Below, one piece after another: positions 28,801 through 42,514 of a stretch of DNA of 64,000 bases. Position numbers and translations under genes: made by a program. The DNA is from Cinclus cinclus. Lineage: Eukaryota > Chordata > Aves > Passeriformes > Cinclidae. The stretch covers positions 18,698,809-18,762,808 of the forward strand of contig NC_085046.1 in NCBI RefSeq assembly GCF_963662255.1, given 5' to 3'. Numbering within the stretch: position 1 is the stretch's first letter; each line of letters opens with the position of its first letter. A model generated the notes under the pieces. That model was not told where the DNA came from and did no database searches. It saw only the letters and a list, made by a program, of their open reading frames with translations.

Positions 28801-29181
28801 GAAGCAGAGAATAAAGTATCAAGAGCTTCCAGCCTGGATATTTTTGGATACAGACAGTTTTTCTGAACAGATTGCTTCTTCTTTACTATGGATATGAAAG
28901 CATGTTCCAGATAAAGTATCTTATAGAAAATCAAATTGAGCCAGTTGAGAGTTTAATTTGACATTATTTGACTGGCCATTTAATTTTATTTACTTAATTT
29001 ATCATCTAAAACGAAACAATGACAGGAAAAACCATATTGGGAATTATCAAGCAAATAAAATTACACTTGAATTAACAAGCTGAAATTAGCTATGTGATTT
29101 GTTGTGCAGCTAATCATCCTTGATCAAATCAGCTTATACTAATTTCTCAGCCTCCAAACCATTAGCACCACTATAATTCTA

Positions 29182-29286
<105 letters not shown>

Positions 29287-30441
29287 CTAAAAGACAAAAC
29301 AGGAAGATATTACTGAAATATTGAACTAGAACAAAAGACTAAAAATACAAAGCATTGCCAAAATGAACACTAAACTAATATAACTAAAAAATCCTAAATA
29401 AATATTTTATACAGCATAGCACAATAGAATCAAGATCTTTTGAAGCTAGAAATTACTGGTTTTAATTTGTATTTTATCTCTCTTTTTTTTTGCATTGTTT
29501 TCACATGAACCCTTAGAGGTAGGGTTCAGTGACAAAGCAGAAAAGGGTAGTAATTTCCAGTAATTTATTTCCCTCAACTGAAGAAAAAGTGGGATGATGT
29601 GCTAGTACATTCAAGGATGAGGAGGCAACACCTCTGTCTACTGTTGAACACAAAAACTGTGAAAGTTAAGCTTAGAATGAGCATTTTAAAACTTATGGCT
29701 CAGTTAACTTGCACTGAAAAGTGTGAATTGTTATCTGTAAAGAGCTCTGACAGAATGATGACCATATTTAATATGTTCTTGAATAGCAGGAAAACAGTGT
29801 TGTGGTAAACATGGAAAATTCCAGATGCTCAATTGCCAATATCTAGAGGAAGAAATAAAAATTTGTAGATGGTCATAGACCATTCCAGCTTTACCATACA
29901 GAGCTATTAACACTGGGTAACATGGTTGCATGAAAACAAATGTCAGGTTTGATTCCATTACTGGGACAAGACTGCAGCTTTGGCTGATACTTGTATAGAT
30001 ATGATAAGACTGAAATTTTTAAAGATGTTTGATTTAGTGACATGTAGCATTTCTGCAATATTAATATAGTAACTAGATTGATCACAAAAAGCAGCCATCA
30101 CTAAAGGAGCAGCTCAGACTGAGAGTGTGTCTTTACAGCATTCAAAAATTCTATCCAAGACTGAGAAGGAATCATAAATTTACTGCCTACCAGTTCTCCA
30201 GATGGCACTAGCAACGTAAAAATAATGAAATGCCTGGATCAATTAGCAAGGCTAGACATTGCAAAAAAATGCAAAGACATAATACAGACAAAAAAAGAGT
30301 GCTAGGTAGAGTTTGGGGACCATGGTGTAGAAAGCAGCATTTCTGGAAGGAATCTCAGTATTGTAGCGGATGAACAACTCCAGCAGTCAGAGGGGACATC
30401 TCAGTAAGAAAACTTAATTGGAATGGTATTTGGTTACACAA

Positions 30442-30465
30442 ACAGTAAAATACAGTAAAATACAG
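30442..30465. repeat. 10-bp tandem repeat
   Basis: ACAGTAAAAT occurs twice in a row plus four bases of a third copy. Confidence 0.9.
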
Positions 30466-33400
30466 CCTAGATGTGGGACAATCATTTTACTTGCACCTGA
30501 AAATTAGATCATAGATGAAACATTACACAGAATTTGAGAGGATATATTTCTCAAAAAGATGCCAAAAATTAAGAGAAGGAAGATTAAAAGTGTCATAAAA
30601 ACATTTTGCAAACTTCTGCAGCTCTCAAATACCATTGACAGAAGTGTTAAAGTGTTCTATCCATTTGACTTCTGGGTGAAATACTGAAAAGCTGGTTAGA
30701 TTACCACAAACAAGTACCACAACACACAGAAATTACTCAGGAGCTAAAGAGTCTTTTATTCTAGCACAGAAAGATATAACCACAAGTTGGAAAGTTCAGG
30801 CAGGTACCTTAGGAGCAGAATAAGCCAGCTTTAAGGCAGCTTTCTATGAACAGTTACGACTTTCTGTCAGGTGCTGCTTGCAGATATCTTGTATTTGGAT
30901 ATCTTATTTTTCAAAGCTGACCTACAGTTAACCAGAAATTTCTAAGCTGAAGTCAGATTGAACTGGATCAAGTGTAAGAAACTGAGATACAAGATATTCA
31001 TTTAGCTAACCCGATAACTTGCTCTGGCTTTACTTGTGTGAAACTACAAAAAATATACAGCTGGCCAGTAGGTTTCACATGGCAGAAAAGTGCTGAAGTA
31101 AGAACCTGGTTATTCATCCAGTGGCTGAGGATTCAGTTCTGTCTATGTGACAATTAATAGCATGATTTCTGGCCTTTTGAGTTAAGCATCAGTAGTTCTC
31201 TTCTTGTTCCCGAAATACCTTTTAGTTTTGTTTTTTTTCCCAATTACACTGGTAAGCAAGTTCTGGTGAATTAAACATTGTCATAAATTTCCATTCCTTT
31301 TACTTTATTTAGTGACTGTTTTTTAGGGGTTCTTACAAACAAGATCTGGTGTGGTATAAAGAAAGGATTGTCACATGTTGTCGAAATCACAGGAAAAAGA
31401 GAACTGGCTTGGAAATACTGCTAACAATACCTCAGCTTAAATTTGGCTTATATCAGCTGAGCCCTGATGCAGTTACTGGAAACTATGACAGATGAAGGAC
31501 AAAAGCCATATTTTAAACAAAATATAAGACTCATTAAGTTCAGAAATAAGTCTATAAATTTTCTGCAGCATGAAAGCTTAAACAAAATAAGGGAATTATG
31601 CATAGTCTCAGAATATCGGGAAGAAAAGCTTACATTAACTATCAGAGAAACTGTCTTAAAGGATTTTGAGGAGGATACTCCAGACAACTTACTGAAAATT
31701 AAGTTAGAAAAAGCACTGATGAGGAGGATGCAGGGACTTCCTCTTCAGAGTTAGAGAGGAAACAAAGCAGATGAACAAAGGACACAAAGTGTATTTGGAA
31801 TTGGAATTAGTGCGTGTGACAAAATATGCTGGCAGAATTGTTGTCTTAATGCATAAATTGCGTGTGATGCATGAAAAGGATTACACACAGTTGTATTGTG
31901 TGAACGTAGATCAGGAGAAGATGCACTCTGGTCTTCTCAAATAAGACTCCTTTCCTTTCTTTCTTCCTAGTCTAGTGCCTTTTCACATGTTTATTGTGAG
32001 TTTTTGAGTTGCTGAACAATTTGCATCTTTTCCCCAAAAATCATGAAACTAGTAAACTATTTCGTTTTTTGTTTGGCTTGGTTTTCTTTTGTTTCTGGGA
32101 AGGAGTGATGAGTTCTTGAGGTACTAATACCACAAGTGAGGGGTTTTGTTTATTTTGATTGTTTGTATGCTTTTTAAAATAAATTCATTTTCATTACAAT
32201 GTAGTTCAGAACTTGGAAGTCCATAAAATTATGAATGACTCAGTTATATGTGGTACCAAAATAAGATGCAGTAGCAAAGTTAAACAGAAAATATATAGAA
32301 AAACTTCAGGATAAATCAGAAAAATTTGAAGTAGAAGTAACAAATGATTTTGCCAAAATCTCTGCAGGTATCAATACTCTAGTACTGGGAATTCTACTGA
32401 GAGCAAGGAACTTTCAGAATCTTTTATAAAACTAATAAGAAAGTAGTAGGGTCCAGTGTAACAGAAGCAGCAGCCAAATGTTTGGATACATATTTTAGAA
32501 AGAGGGCTTAGAAGCAAGAGCTTCTGTAAGATCAAAAAAAAAAATAGAAATAATTAGCATAGTCAGCTTTTCAAACTGAAGGGCAGCCTGTATGAAACCA
32601 TCATACAGTCAGAAATGAAGTAAAAGTAGGAGGCAATCCACAACCCTCTTAAAAGGAATACTCTTATTCTCCTGAAAAGCTACAGTGTCATTATACCTGT
32701 ATTTACAAAAACATATATTAATTTTCAAGGTGTGGAAAAAGAAATTGGTAATGTGTGTACTGAGCGCCATATTTCAGGTGAAATCTTTAGCATGAGATGT
32801 CAAGATAAAACGAGCTTTTACCATATGCTGTCTGATTAGGCACCATTCCCTTTTGACAGAAAGCTCGTAGCAAATATTAAAATAACTTATGGAAAAATTA
32901 CAGCAACATAGATAGCAAGCAGAGAGCTGCTGCTCTGGATTTCTCACCTGAATGCTGTTAAGATATTTCATAACAGGCTGACATGTTAAATAGTTGAGCA
33001 GAGAGCTAGGGACATGCAAGTGATTGCTAATGGTTGGCAAAGATTTTACTGCATTACCTTCATAGAATGGCTTGTAGCTAGAATAATTCTAAACCATCTG
33101 TTTGTTCTACCACAGACAATGTGATTTTTGTGTTGTACAAGTCACCAGTTTATGAATAAGCTTCCCACACTAGCACAGAGGTCATTATTATCTACATTTT
33201 GGATTATATACTTCAATAGTAAGGAGAAGGGCATTTAGAATTTATGCTGAATTCTATGTATCATTGGGATCTGTAATCTAGACAGTATTTCTCACCAGAC
33301 TTCTCAAATTTTATTTTTTTAAACTGTGAGGTCATATCAGAATCTTATTCTTCAAAAAGGGATAAAAATCATGGCCTCTAACCTTATTCTGAAGGAGGCG

Positions 33401-33706
33401 GTAAGCAGGATGCAATTACTGCCCCACTTCAAAACTGAGTCAAAAATAAGAACCAGAGTATGCTGCAAAATAATAATTAGGAACACAATAATAGTGCTTA
33501 TATAGGGTTTTCATTGCCAGTTTCCTAAGTAGTAATTAATTAGTCCACAGGCTAAATTGCATGAAAATCAGGAGTTTTAATTTGTGTAAACTGACCACCT
33601 CAAAAATCAAAGATCATTTCCATGTCCATATTTTTGATAACAATAAAAGAGGCAAAGAAATGCCAAGTATGTATAATTCAGGCAGAATAGCCATTAACAT
33701 TATGTG

Positions 33707-33814
33707 ATTTTTTTAGTTTCTTTGGTTTTTTGGTTTGGTCTTTTGTGGTATTTTTGTTTGTTTGTTTGGGGGTTTTTTTGTTGGTTTTTATTTTTTAAAT
33801 TTTTTTTAGTTTTC
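33707..33814. repeat. T/G-rich low-complexity tract
   Basis: About 105 bases of T with G interruptions (ggttttttggtttggtc, tttgtttgtttggggg). It is the mirror-strand form of the A/C-rich tracts elsewhere in the window. Confidence 0.88.
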
Positions 33815-36440
33815 AAGAAACAATATCAAGGTTTGAAATCTTGTTACTGGAAAGAGAGTATTTTCCTTCATGCCTAGCAGGGGCATCAATTTGATTTACA
33901 TGCTAGCACTTAATAATTTACATTAAATTCTGTCTCCTTTTTAAAATAGAAATTCATTCTACTAAGACCCTCTTTTAGAATTATTTTCTAAACTCACATA
34001 TTAGGCAATTTCAAGCAAATATTTTAACTTTAATAATGTTTTCTTGATGACTACATAAATAGAAAATCATTACTATTTCAATGAACAAAGAAAGCCTTCT
34101 CCAATGATATTAAGAAAAATGTCCTAAACAATTAACAAGGCCTATGGAACCTTTGCCTAATTTGTTCTGTATTAATCATGGACAAAAAAAGAAACCAAAT
34201 ATTACACTAAGGAACATTAGCTCTAAGCATTAATGGGAAAAAACTATATAGAATAGTTATTTTGTTTAATAAGAAGGAAACTCTTGAGAATTGAACTTCG
34301 GGGAAATTTAGAACATTAGAAATGAGTATTCACTACTAATACATAAAAAGTACATCTGTGCCAAAATTTTTCTTTATTCCTGTGTTCCGGTGGCTGGTTT
34401 GCACTGTAATGTATTTCATATGTAGTAGAAGTACACCAGTAAAATTTTCATGCCAGCTGATGATTCCTGACATATCAACCATTTGCCAGAATACTAAGAG
34501 TTGGTGTAAGCAAAGTGATATTTAAAATGGAAGGTGCAAGCACTGTAAACAAAGTAAATTGCTAAAGAAATAAATATTTTACCTTCTATAGGACCTTGTT
34601 ATGTATAAAATTATTTTCACATTTTGAAAACTTGACCATACAGCTCTTTCTCTTAACAATGAACTCTTCTGAAAGATATTCTGATGTCTCCATATTTGTC
34701 TTTTCTGGTGATTCTGCTCCTTTTCTATTTTTTTTTTTATTTTTTGGATAAAAATTGTAAATTTCAGGTTGCTTTCTATTGGGTAAAACAACAGAATGCA
34801 GAAGATTGGGCAGAGCAGCTCCTTTGGTATTCAGCAAACCTTTGACAGGTTCCTGTCTTGGTGGCCAACAGGTTTGAGGTAGCAAACCTAATTTGGGAGC
34901 AGGAAGAATGTGAAAATGGGACTCTCAAATGGTTTGAATGAATAAGAAATAAAAGGTAAAATTTACCTAATGTGCATTAGACATAAAAGACCCTAGTTGC
35001 ATCTGCTTTAAATATATAATCACAGTTATTTTAAAGGTAGATTTTTCCAGATAAATGCCTGGTGTCACTAATACAGAGCTCCTATGGGATGCTTGATGGA
35101 GCTACCTGCAACCTGTTTGTGTTCCTTACATGGTGCCTCAGCTTGGAGACTTTCAATGGCAATGCCATTGAGACCTCTCAGATTTGCCCTACATCCCTGT
35201 CATTTCTGATGAACTGTGAAGCTCCTAAAAGACAGTAGAAATCTTGTGCAACTTTTAGTCATGCTAGTGAGCACCTACACAAATAATATGACTTGAGTTA
35301 ATGGGGCACCTGAGAACACGACTCAGCAGCAAGAGAAATGGCTCCAGACAGAAGGACATCCTCAGAAAACAATGGATTCAGCACTGGAAAGTAAATAAAT
35401 TCCTATCCAGGCTTCTAAACACTAGGACCAAGTTTAAAATGATAAGTGACATGTTTGTACTTTTCAGACAACCTGTGTCTGATCAGTGACTGGCAATTTT
35501 TAAAAATTTTCCTCATTTAAGTGAAAAGCTGAGGTAGTGGCAATGGAGTAAAGGCTGCAAATAAAGAGTGTAGATTTCTGGAAAGTTCAGCCTCAAAACC
35601 CATTCTCCAAGTAATTCTAATGGAATATACTAGCTGTAATTTTCTAAAATATTTAGAAAAATCCTTTTTCAATAGCTTACAGATAATTAATACACTGCTG
35701 TTACCACCTTAAAAAAATCTCTTTCCTTAGTTATGTGTAATAGCTTTAAAGTAATGTTTGGTAATTCCATTCAGGACAGGAATAACTTATGAGAGGGGAC
35801 GAGTTCAAAGACTCAGCAGTAGCAAAAAGCACATTATACCATTTGTAAATTCCAGTTTTCTGTCTCAAGATTAATGAAAACATTAATAACTCCCACCCAC
35901 AAAAGCAATGTGGTTTTGAAGGAAGCTTCCAGTAGAGTAATGAGAGGAAGCAGTCTGTGCATTGTAGCTCAGAAATTGTTTATCCATGGATTAGATGTCA
36001 TACTTCCCTGCAGTTCTAGGAACCAATGGCAAAGGAGTGGCCCATTTACTCCTGTTTTCCTAAATGAATGTTTTCTACTACCTGATACACTGCATCATCA
36101 TTTTCTTTTGTGCAAAATCTATATGAGATGCTTTCAGTTTAGAGCAGCAACTTCTATCACCCACATTAGATTCATTTTGCACAGGGCTGGACAGTAACAG
36201 AGAGGTCAGTGCATTTCATAACAAGGAATAGAAGTCTCCTGAAAATGTCACCATTTTCATGTCAGAATGCATATATATAGTTCTTGACAAATTTATCTTA
36301 AAACTAATATCTGTCCCTACCTCTCTAGGTCTTGAAGGCAGGAAATTTTCTGAAGTCTTTAGAAATTTTTGATTTTCTTTAAAAAGTTTTCAACAGCAGG
36401 AGATAACCAAAGCTTTTAGTGTACACTCCTTTGATCAAGT

Positions 36441-36458
36441 ACAATGGAGCTCCATTGT
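36441..36458. repeat. Perfect 18-bp palindrome
   Basis: ACAATGGAGCTCCATTGT is its own reverse complement. It may be chance in a 64-kb window, but it is perfect. Confidence 0.95.
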
Positions 36459-36984
36459 CCTAAACAGAGTAAAGCTTACATAAAGCCAGATTCGAAATGC
36501 AAATAAACTGCATTGTCACAGATGAAGACTGTAACCTGCACCTAACATTCAGAAAAAAAAACCCCAAGCAGACCTTGCATCAGCATGTCTTTTATAAGAA
36601 AAGGAAAACTATATACATGGGCATATCAGAAGTTTCTGGTTTCTACAATACTGATCCAGTAAGAACATATTGCAGAACCCTTTTCCAAGCTGCAAAGACA
36701 TCTGTTTTAAGTGAAGGTATGACTGCTGCTAGTAGAAAAACCCAGATTCTGTCTAGTTTTCTAATGAAAGGCAGAGGAGTGTTATTATTTCTGCTGTATT
36801 AAAGGTGCACAGCTGCAACATAGACATGAAAATTAAGCCTGAATGCTCACGAGTGTTTTATAGCAGACAGAGAAAAGAGATTTCTCCAAGTCTGGATGGT
36901 CAGTTGTATCACTGATTAGTTTCTCAACATAAGGAGGATAACTGAGAGTTGCATTTTGAAGAGAAAGTCACAGTTTCCATGCCA

Positions 36985-37060
36985 AACAGATTAAAATAAC
37001 AAAACAAAACAGAACAAAGACCCCAAACCAAGCAAAACCAAAAAACAAACAAAAAAGAAG
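36985..37060. repeat. A/C-rich low-complexity tract
   Basis: AAAAC-type sequence (aacaaaacaaaacagaac, then ccaagcaaaaccaaaaaac) lies just left of the minus-strand CR1 end. Confidence 0.85.
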
Positions 37061-37116
37061 AAATTATTTTGTTCCTAGAGATTTAAGCTTGTCTACTTTC
37101 TGATTATTATTTACAT

Positions 37117-37235
37117 GAATCAGAGAATCATAGAATACCAGACTGAAAAGGAACCTTAAGGATCACCTGCTCCAACCTGTCTTGGTAAAAGCACTGAAAT
37201 TCAACTAGGCTATAGTGTCCAGAGCTCTTAGCCAC
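37117..37235 (-). mobile_element. CR1 LINE 3' end, minus strand
   Basis: Read on the plus strand, gaatcagagaatcatagaat followed by aggaaccttaaggatcacc and ctccaacctg is the reverse complement of a CR1 3' terminus with two octamer-like repeats. It is the only CR1 copy in the window in the same direction as PLXDC2. It is about 120 bp long and sits directly between two A/C-rich low-complexity tracts (36985-37060 and 37242-37356). Confidence 0.82.
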
Positions 37236-37241
37236 TCTAGG

Positions 37242-37356
37242 GAAGAAGAAAAAAAAAAACCCACAAAACCCCCAAACAAAAAAAAAAAACCCTACAAAAA
37301 AACCAAACCAAAACACCCCCCCCCCCCAAAAAAAAAAAAACAACTCCCAAAACAAT
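37242..37356. repeat. A/C-rich tract with a 12-base C run
   Basis: Poly-A and AAACC-like stretches surround an uninterrupted run of twelve C at 37316-37327. It adjoins the 5' side of the minus-strand CR1 fragment. The open frame on the minus strand across it is compositional. Confidence 0.9.
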
Positions 37357-37869
37357 TGGAATTCTGAAACATTTGGGGAATGGACAAGAGTCCATTTAAG
37401 ACAACTTATTGGTGCTATGAAGGCAAGCCAAATGGCCTCAATCCAAGCAATTTTATCACCAAACAGATGGAAAACCTCAGAGCTACCAATACAAACCAGT
37501 TATTTCTTGTTTCAAATATATGAACTTAGAAATATGTGAGTTGCCAAAAAACTACAGCTGCAGGAAATAGGTGACCTTTTAACAACAACTATTGATTCCA
37601 GAGTGTTTTGAAACAGGTCAAAATTGAGTAAACAAATTGAAAAAATTAGATCCCATCTTTCAAAACCCAAGGGAAATTGAGTAAAACCTCAGGAATTTAC
37701 TTAACACCTAACACTCATGAGCATCCAAAAAAGCCCATTTAAAATCCAGGATTAGTACGTTTGTTTCATGTTAATGTTTTAAAGTAAATTTTATGATCAT
37801 CACTTTAACTATAATGTATCATTTTCATCAAAACAGTGATCTTATAAGCAGTATAATGAAATGATCTTA

Positions 37870-38172
<303 letters not shown>

Positions 38173-40047
38173 TTACTTGAAACAAGAACAGTGATTTGTG
38201 TCTTTTTAGCAACTTTCAGCTCCACGCCTTGAAATGCCAAATATACTACAAACACAAGTTGAAACTGAAATCCTCTTAAATGTAGATATCCAGTGCCACA
38301 CAAGCACCTCAACTACCACTAAAGCAAGAGTGGTCAAGTAACTTGTTTGAAATTGTACAAGAAATCAACAACCACTAAAGGTAGGATTCAGTAATTCAGG
38401 TGTGCTGCCATTACTTTTCTCCAGTGGCATTCTTTATACTCTATACATAAATCCTCATGACTTTGAAATGTGAAGTGCTAATAGCATTCCCTGCTTAGTA
38501 AAAGTAATTATTTCAAAAATTCAGATCCTTCCATATGCATTAATTAAATAACTTTTTTTTTTCTCCTGCGTGGTGTAAGCCCTTGCTGAGGTTCTGCAAA
38601 TTGAAAAATGTTAGGTGTTGGCAATGAATAAATGTAGTTTAAATCAAGCTCACTAAGAATTCATAGATGGGGTAAATATTGAGTCTGGTATTTATAGAGA
38701 TTTAGTTGAAAGAGCCTTTTTAATATTCACAGGAGTTCACTGGCTGAAGATGCACTTATCACACCAAAAATATTTCTCAAGCAACTTACATACCCTGTGA
38801 GCATGTTTTACAGATGTTGAGACACTTATCACCAAAACTGTGTTTACTGAAAAGAACATTTTCATCTTTACATGCCTTCCTCAAAAACTTTTCTTTTTGG
38901 CAGTAATGAGAGTTGTGTGCTTTGATTAAGACTTTAATTTCATTTCTTCCTAGAATGTTCATGATGGATCAGTACATATTCAACTCAATATATTTTTGAT
39001 ATATCCCTGAAAAATATTTTGTTATGGATCTCTGGTGCAACTGTCATGAAAACTTCTTGACAGGGGCAGTCATGAAACTATGAGTATGCAAATTTTAGGC
39101 CCATCAAGTCCAACACATTATTGTCCCTTTTGTCTTTCTATATAGTAGGTACTCATAATTGTGCATGCAGTGCATTTTCTTCCTTTGTGACCACATTCAT
39201 TAACTACTTTCTGAATATTTATTCGATTGCATAAAATTTTATTTTGAATGTAAATTAGCTTCTAAAGTTATTCTAACAAAATTAGCCAGAATTTCTTCTA
39301 CTCAGTTACTGAGTATTTCAGATCTACGTACACCTCAGAACCCCAAGCTAAAATGGAAATCAGCTGCCACCCAAACTGTCATCTCATTCCAGAGGCTTGT
39401 ATGTAGATTTGTGTGTACCTAAGTTCCTTGCAGTTAGCTCCATCAGTGAGACTTTGATGGATCCCCACAGTCTGAGCTTTCCTACTACAGATGCTGCTTT
39501 ATGGCAGAGCACTTACTCATGGGGACAAAGCACAGATGAGTAAGAAGTGATGTGCTGATGGTACAATCTGCTCAGTTCCTTTTTACTTGTGTTAAGACAG
39601 AAAATTCTTTGTTCTAAAGCCCATGAAGCTCAAAAGATGATCCATTACACATGAAGAGGAATCCAAAATCTCAAAGAACTGCTGTAGCGAAAGCCATGCG
39701 ATAAAGCCTGGTACACCTGGTGTGAGGACTGGAAGTCAGGACTATAATGAGAATTAGCAACATCTTCTCCAGAATCCTCAGATTCTTTAAGTAATGATGA
39801 CAAATCTCTGGCCATAATGTTAAATAAATTACAATGTGAAAATTGTATCTTCTTCTGTTTCAAAATTCTTCATGGAAGAAGCAGGATTTTCTCATGTAAG
39901 TATTTTATTAGATTTTTAACAAAAGCATTTGCAATGACTGGATTGTAAGGAAAGGTTATGACTAAATTAAAAGATATAGAATAAATTTTGATAACTGATC
40001 TAACAAATAAAAAAATAATATTGGAAATATGAAATGCTTTTGAACCT

Positions 40048-40106
40048 AAAGGTTTTTGAAAACCTTTATTTATAGTGAATTTTTGCTTAAATTCACTATA
40101 AATAAA
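40048..40106. repeat. Compound inverted repeat (two adjoining hairpins)
   Basis: The first hairpin has arms AAAGGTTTT (40048-40056) and AAAACCTTT (40059-40067) with a 2-base loop. The second has 18-base arms, TTTATTTATAGTGAATTT (40065-40082) and its exact complement (40089-40106), with the 6-base loop TTGCTT. The two structures share three bases (TTT at 40065-40067). I do not recognise a transposon family in it. Confidence 0.95.
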
Positions 40107-40770
40107 CATGCATGAAATAGCACAGGTGTATCCAGGACAATCTAGAAGTCATGGACCTCATGATATTAAGTCATGATACTAAACTCTCTAAATTTTAACT
40201 GACACTGTAGTTGAACACTAAAGGCCTGAGGTAAAGCCCCAGATGCCTTTTAACTACTTAGGCTATGTTTCTAAAATATTGATTACAACTGACTTCAAGA
40301 GAAAAATATCTACACATTCAAGGGCTTTGAAACTTCTCACAGAGTTTCAGGTACAGCACTGCAGCTTGCCTTTTCCTCCTTCAATCTTTTTTACAAGGAA
40401 CTGTTGAGAACTCGTCGTGTAGGTGAGTGTATTGGATTCCAATTCTGGGACTCCATGAACACTTAGTCATTGACAGGTTTATTAACCTTATCCCTGCCCT
40501 GCTTCTGTGTATTCTTGCTATTGCACTCCACAAATGCTATTTTCATTTTAGGTAGTGGGCATATGGTATTCACTATATACACTTTGAAGGAAAAGGAATT
40601 TACACTGTTACATAAGAGAGATTTTCCCTTTTAAAACTGATAAAATGCATTTGTAGTATGAGTTTATGTACTTCAGCATCCAGATTAAGAAAAGGCATTA
40701 ATGAATCTTTACTGTGTTCTAAATTCATAATTGTTTATAGATGTCTAGTCACATGGTCTATACAGCCTCT

Positions 40771-40808
40771 AAATAAAACAAAAACAAAAACAAAAAAACA
40801 ACAAAAAA
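40771..40808. repeat. AAAAAC microsatellite
   Basis: AAAAC/AAAAAC units over about 38 bases, roughly 100 bases from the exon at 40908. Confidence 0.88.
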
Positions 40809-40902
40809 TTTGAAATCCTCAGTGTTTCTTTCAAAAATAGTTATTTAGGAAAAAGAGGAAGAGCCAAGGGATACAGACACATTTATTTATCAAGGACTGC
40901 TA

Positions 40903-41124
<222 letters not shown>

Positions 41125-42482
41125 TCATCTGAGAGATATTAATCCCACCACAAATTTTATAGTGAATTAAATAAGAGCTAAAATTTCAGAAAAACATCTG
41201 TGATGGCTGCCAGAAAAACAAGATCCAAAATGAATAACGGAACAAATAGTTCAAGAAGGTTTTTTACAGAAATAAAAGCAGTGAAAACTCAAGAAAGAAT
41301 AACGCCAGTTTAGGGCAAAATGCAAGTATGTGACACTATGAAAATAAGCCATTTACCACCAGGCATATTCCACAGTGTTTTCTTCCATACTTTCCAAAAA
41401 TCGACAGATTGTTTTGCTTATGCAATTTGTGACTTCTTTTAAAGTTAGTCTATCCTTTTTCCATATTTCTAGAGACAAGAGTAAGGGACTATTTCAGACA
41501 AGAGGTGATAACCTTCAAAAAGAAGTCAGATGAAAAGTGGAGCAGATAGGACTTTTTAAGGCTTTTAAGGCAAGTAAGATTTCTACTACATTCTCTTCTG
41601 TGTCAGGTCTCACTAGTCTGTCCTATTCATCCCTGAATCGACAGTACTCATCAGATCAATAGTGGGCTTCTTTCCTCTGAAGTGCTCATCCAAAACCTCT
41701 TACTGTTTTGGAATTGGAGTCCTTCCTTTGAAAGAAGACCAGCCATCTATGGTGAATACAGTAACCCTGCAGTTCTCTCCAGAGCAAAAATCAGTGTATT
41801 TTAATGGCAAGAACCTTCTTCTTATTTTAAACAATCAATGGTCTACAAATAAACCTGTGTTGTTTAGGTTTGCCAGCTCCACTTCAAATGGCTAATGGAA
41901 CTAATTATTTTTAATGCCCCAGATGAAAGCTTGATTTAAAAACTCCCATTGCTCTAGAATGGGTCTTTTTGCTACCCCTTTCTTTTAAGCTGATTTGAGC
42001 TACAGGCAGATCTTCAAAACTGACATTTGTATATTACTTCTCCTTCTACAGTGTTTACCAGATGGTGCCTTATGTTGATTTTGCTTTTTTCATTTCTATG
42101 GATTCAGTGAAGTATATTCCAACAGCAAACATCTCAACAACAGGATTAATATTAGAGCTGAAAAATTTTTAACATGCAAAATATTATTAGAAAGGCATAT
42201 CAAAGAAATATAATTCTTTACTGGAAAATGATAGTATTATTTTCAACACTAATTATGGTGGCTTATGTTTCCTTTTCCACTTTCAATTATATTGATAGTC
42301 TCTCTTCCTCTGAAAAACCTTTCATTGCCAAGCCCAAGAGTTCTTTTCTTCTTACATTTAATATCATGGCAATTCAACATGTGATGAAGGAGACTATAAA
42401 TCTAATTCTAAAACATGATTGTGACATTCCAGAACCAAACATGAACCTTATAAAAACTGCTGCCAATATATAGTATTAAAAA

Positions 42483-42514
42483 CTATTAGTGTGCAACCTA
42501 TTAGTGTGCAACCT
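42483..42514. repeat. 15-bp tandem duplication
   Basis: CTATTAGTGTGCAAC at 42483-42497 is repeated exactly at 42498-42512, followed by CT. Confidence 0.93.

Noticed and set aside
31467..31754. 95-codon plus-strand open frame with charged, helix-like composition
   Set aside because: It matches no family I recognise, overlaps a minus-strand frame of similar length, and lies inside a PLXDC2 intron. Such lengths occur by chance in 64 kb.
37128..37355. Minus-strand Phe/Gly-rich frame
   Set aside because: It combines an A/C-rich tract with a CR1 end.
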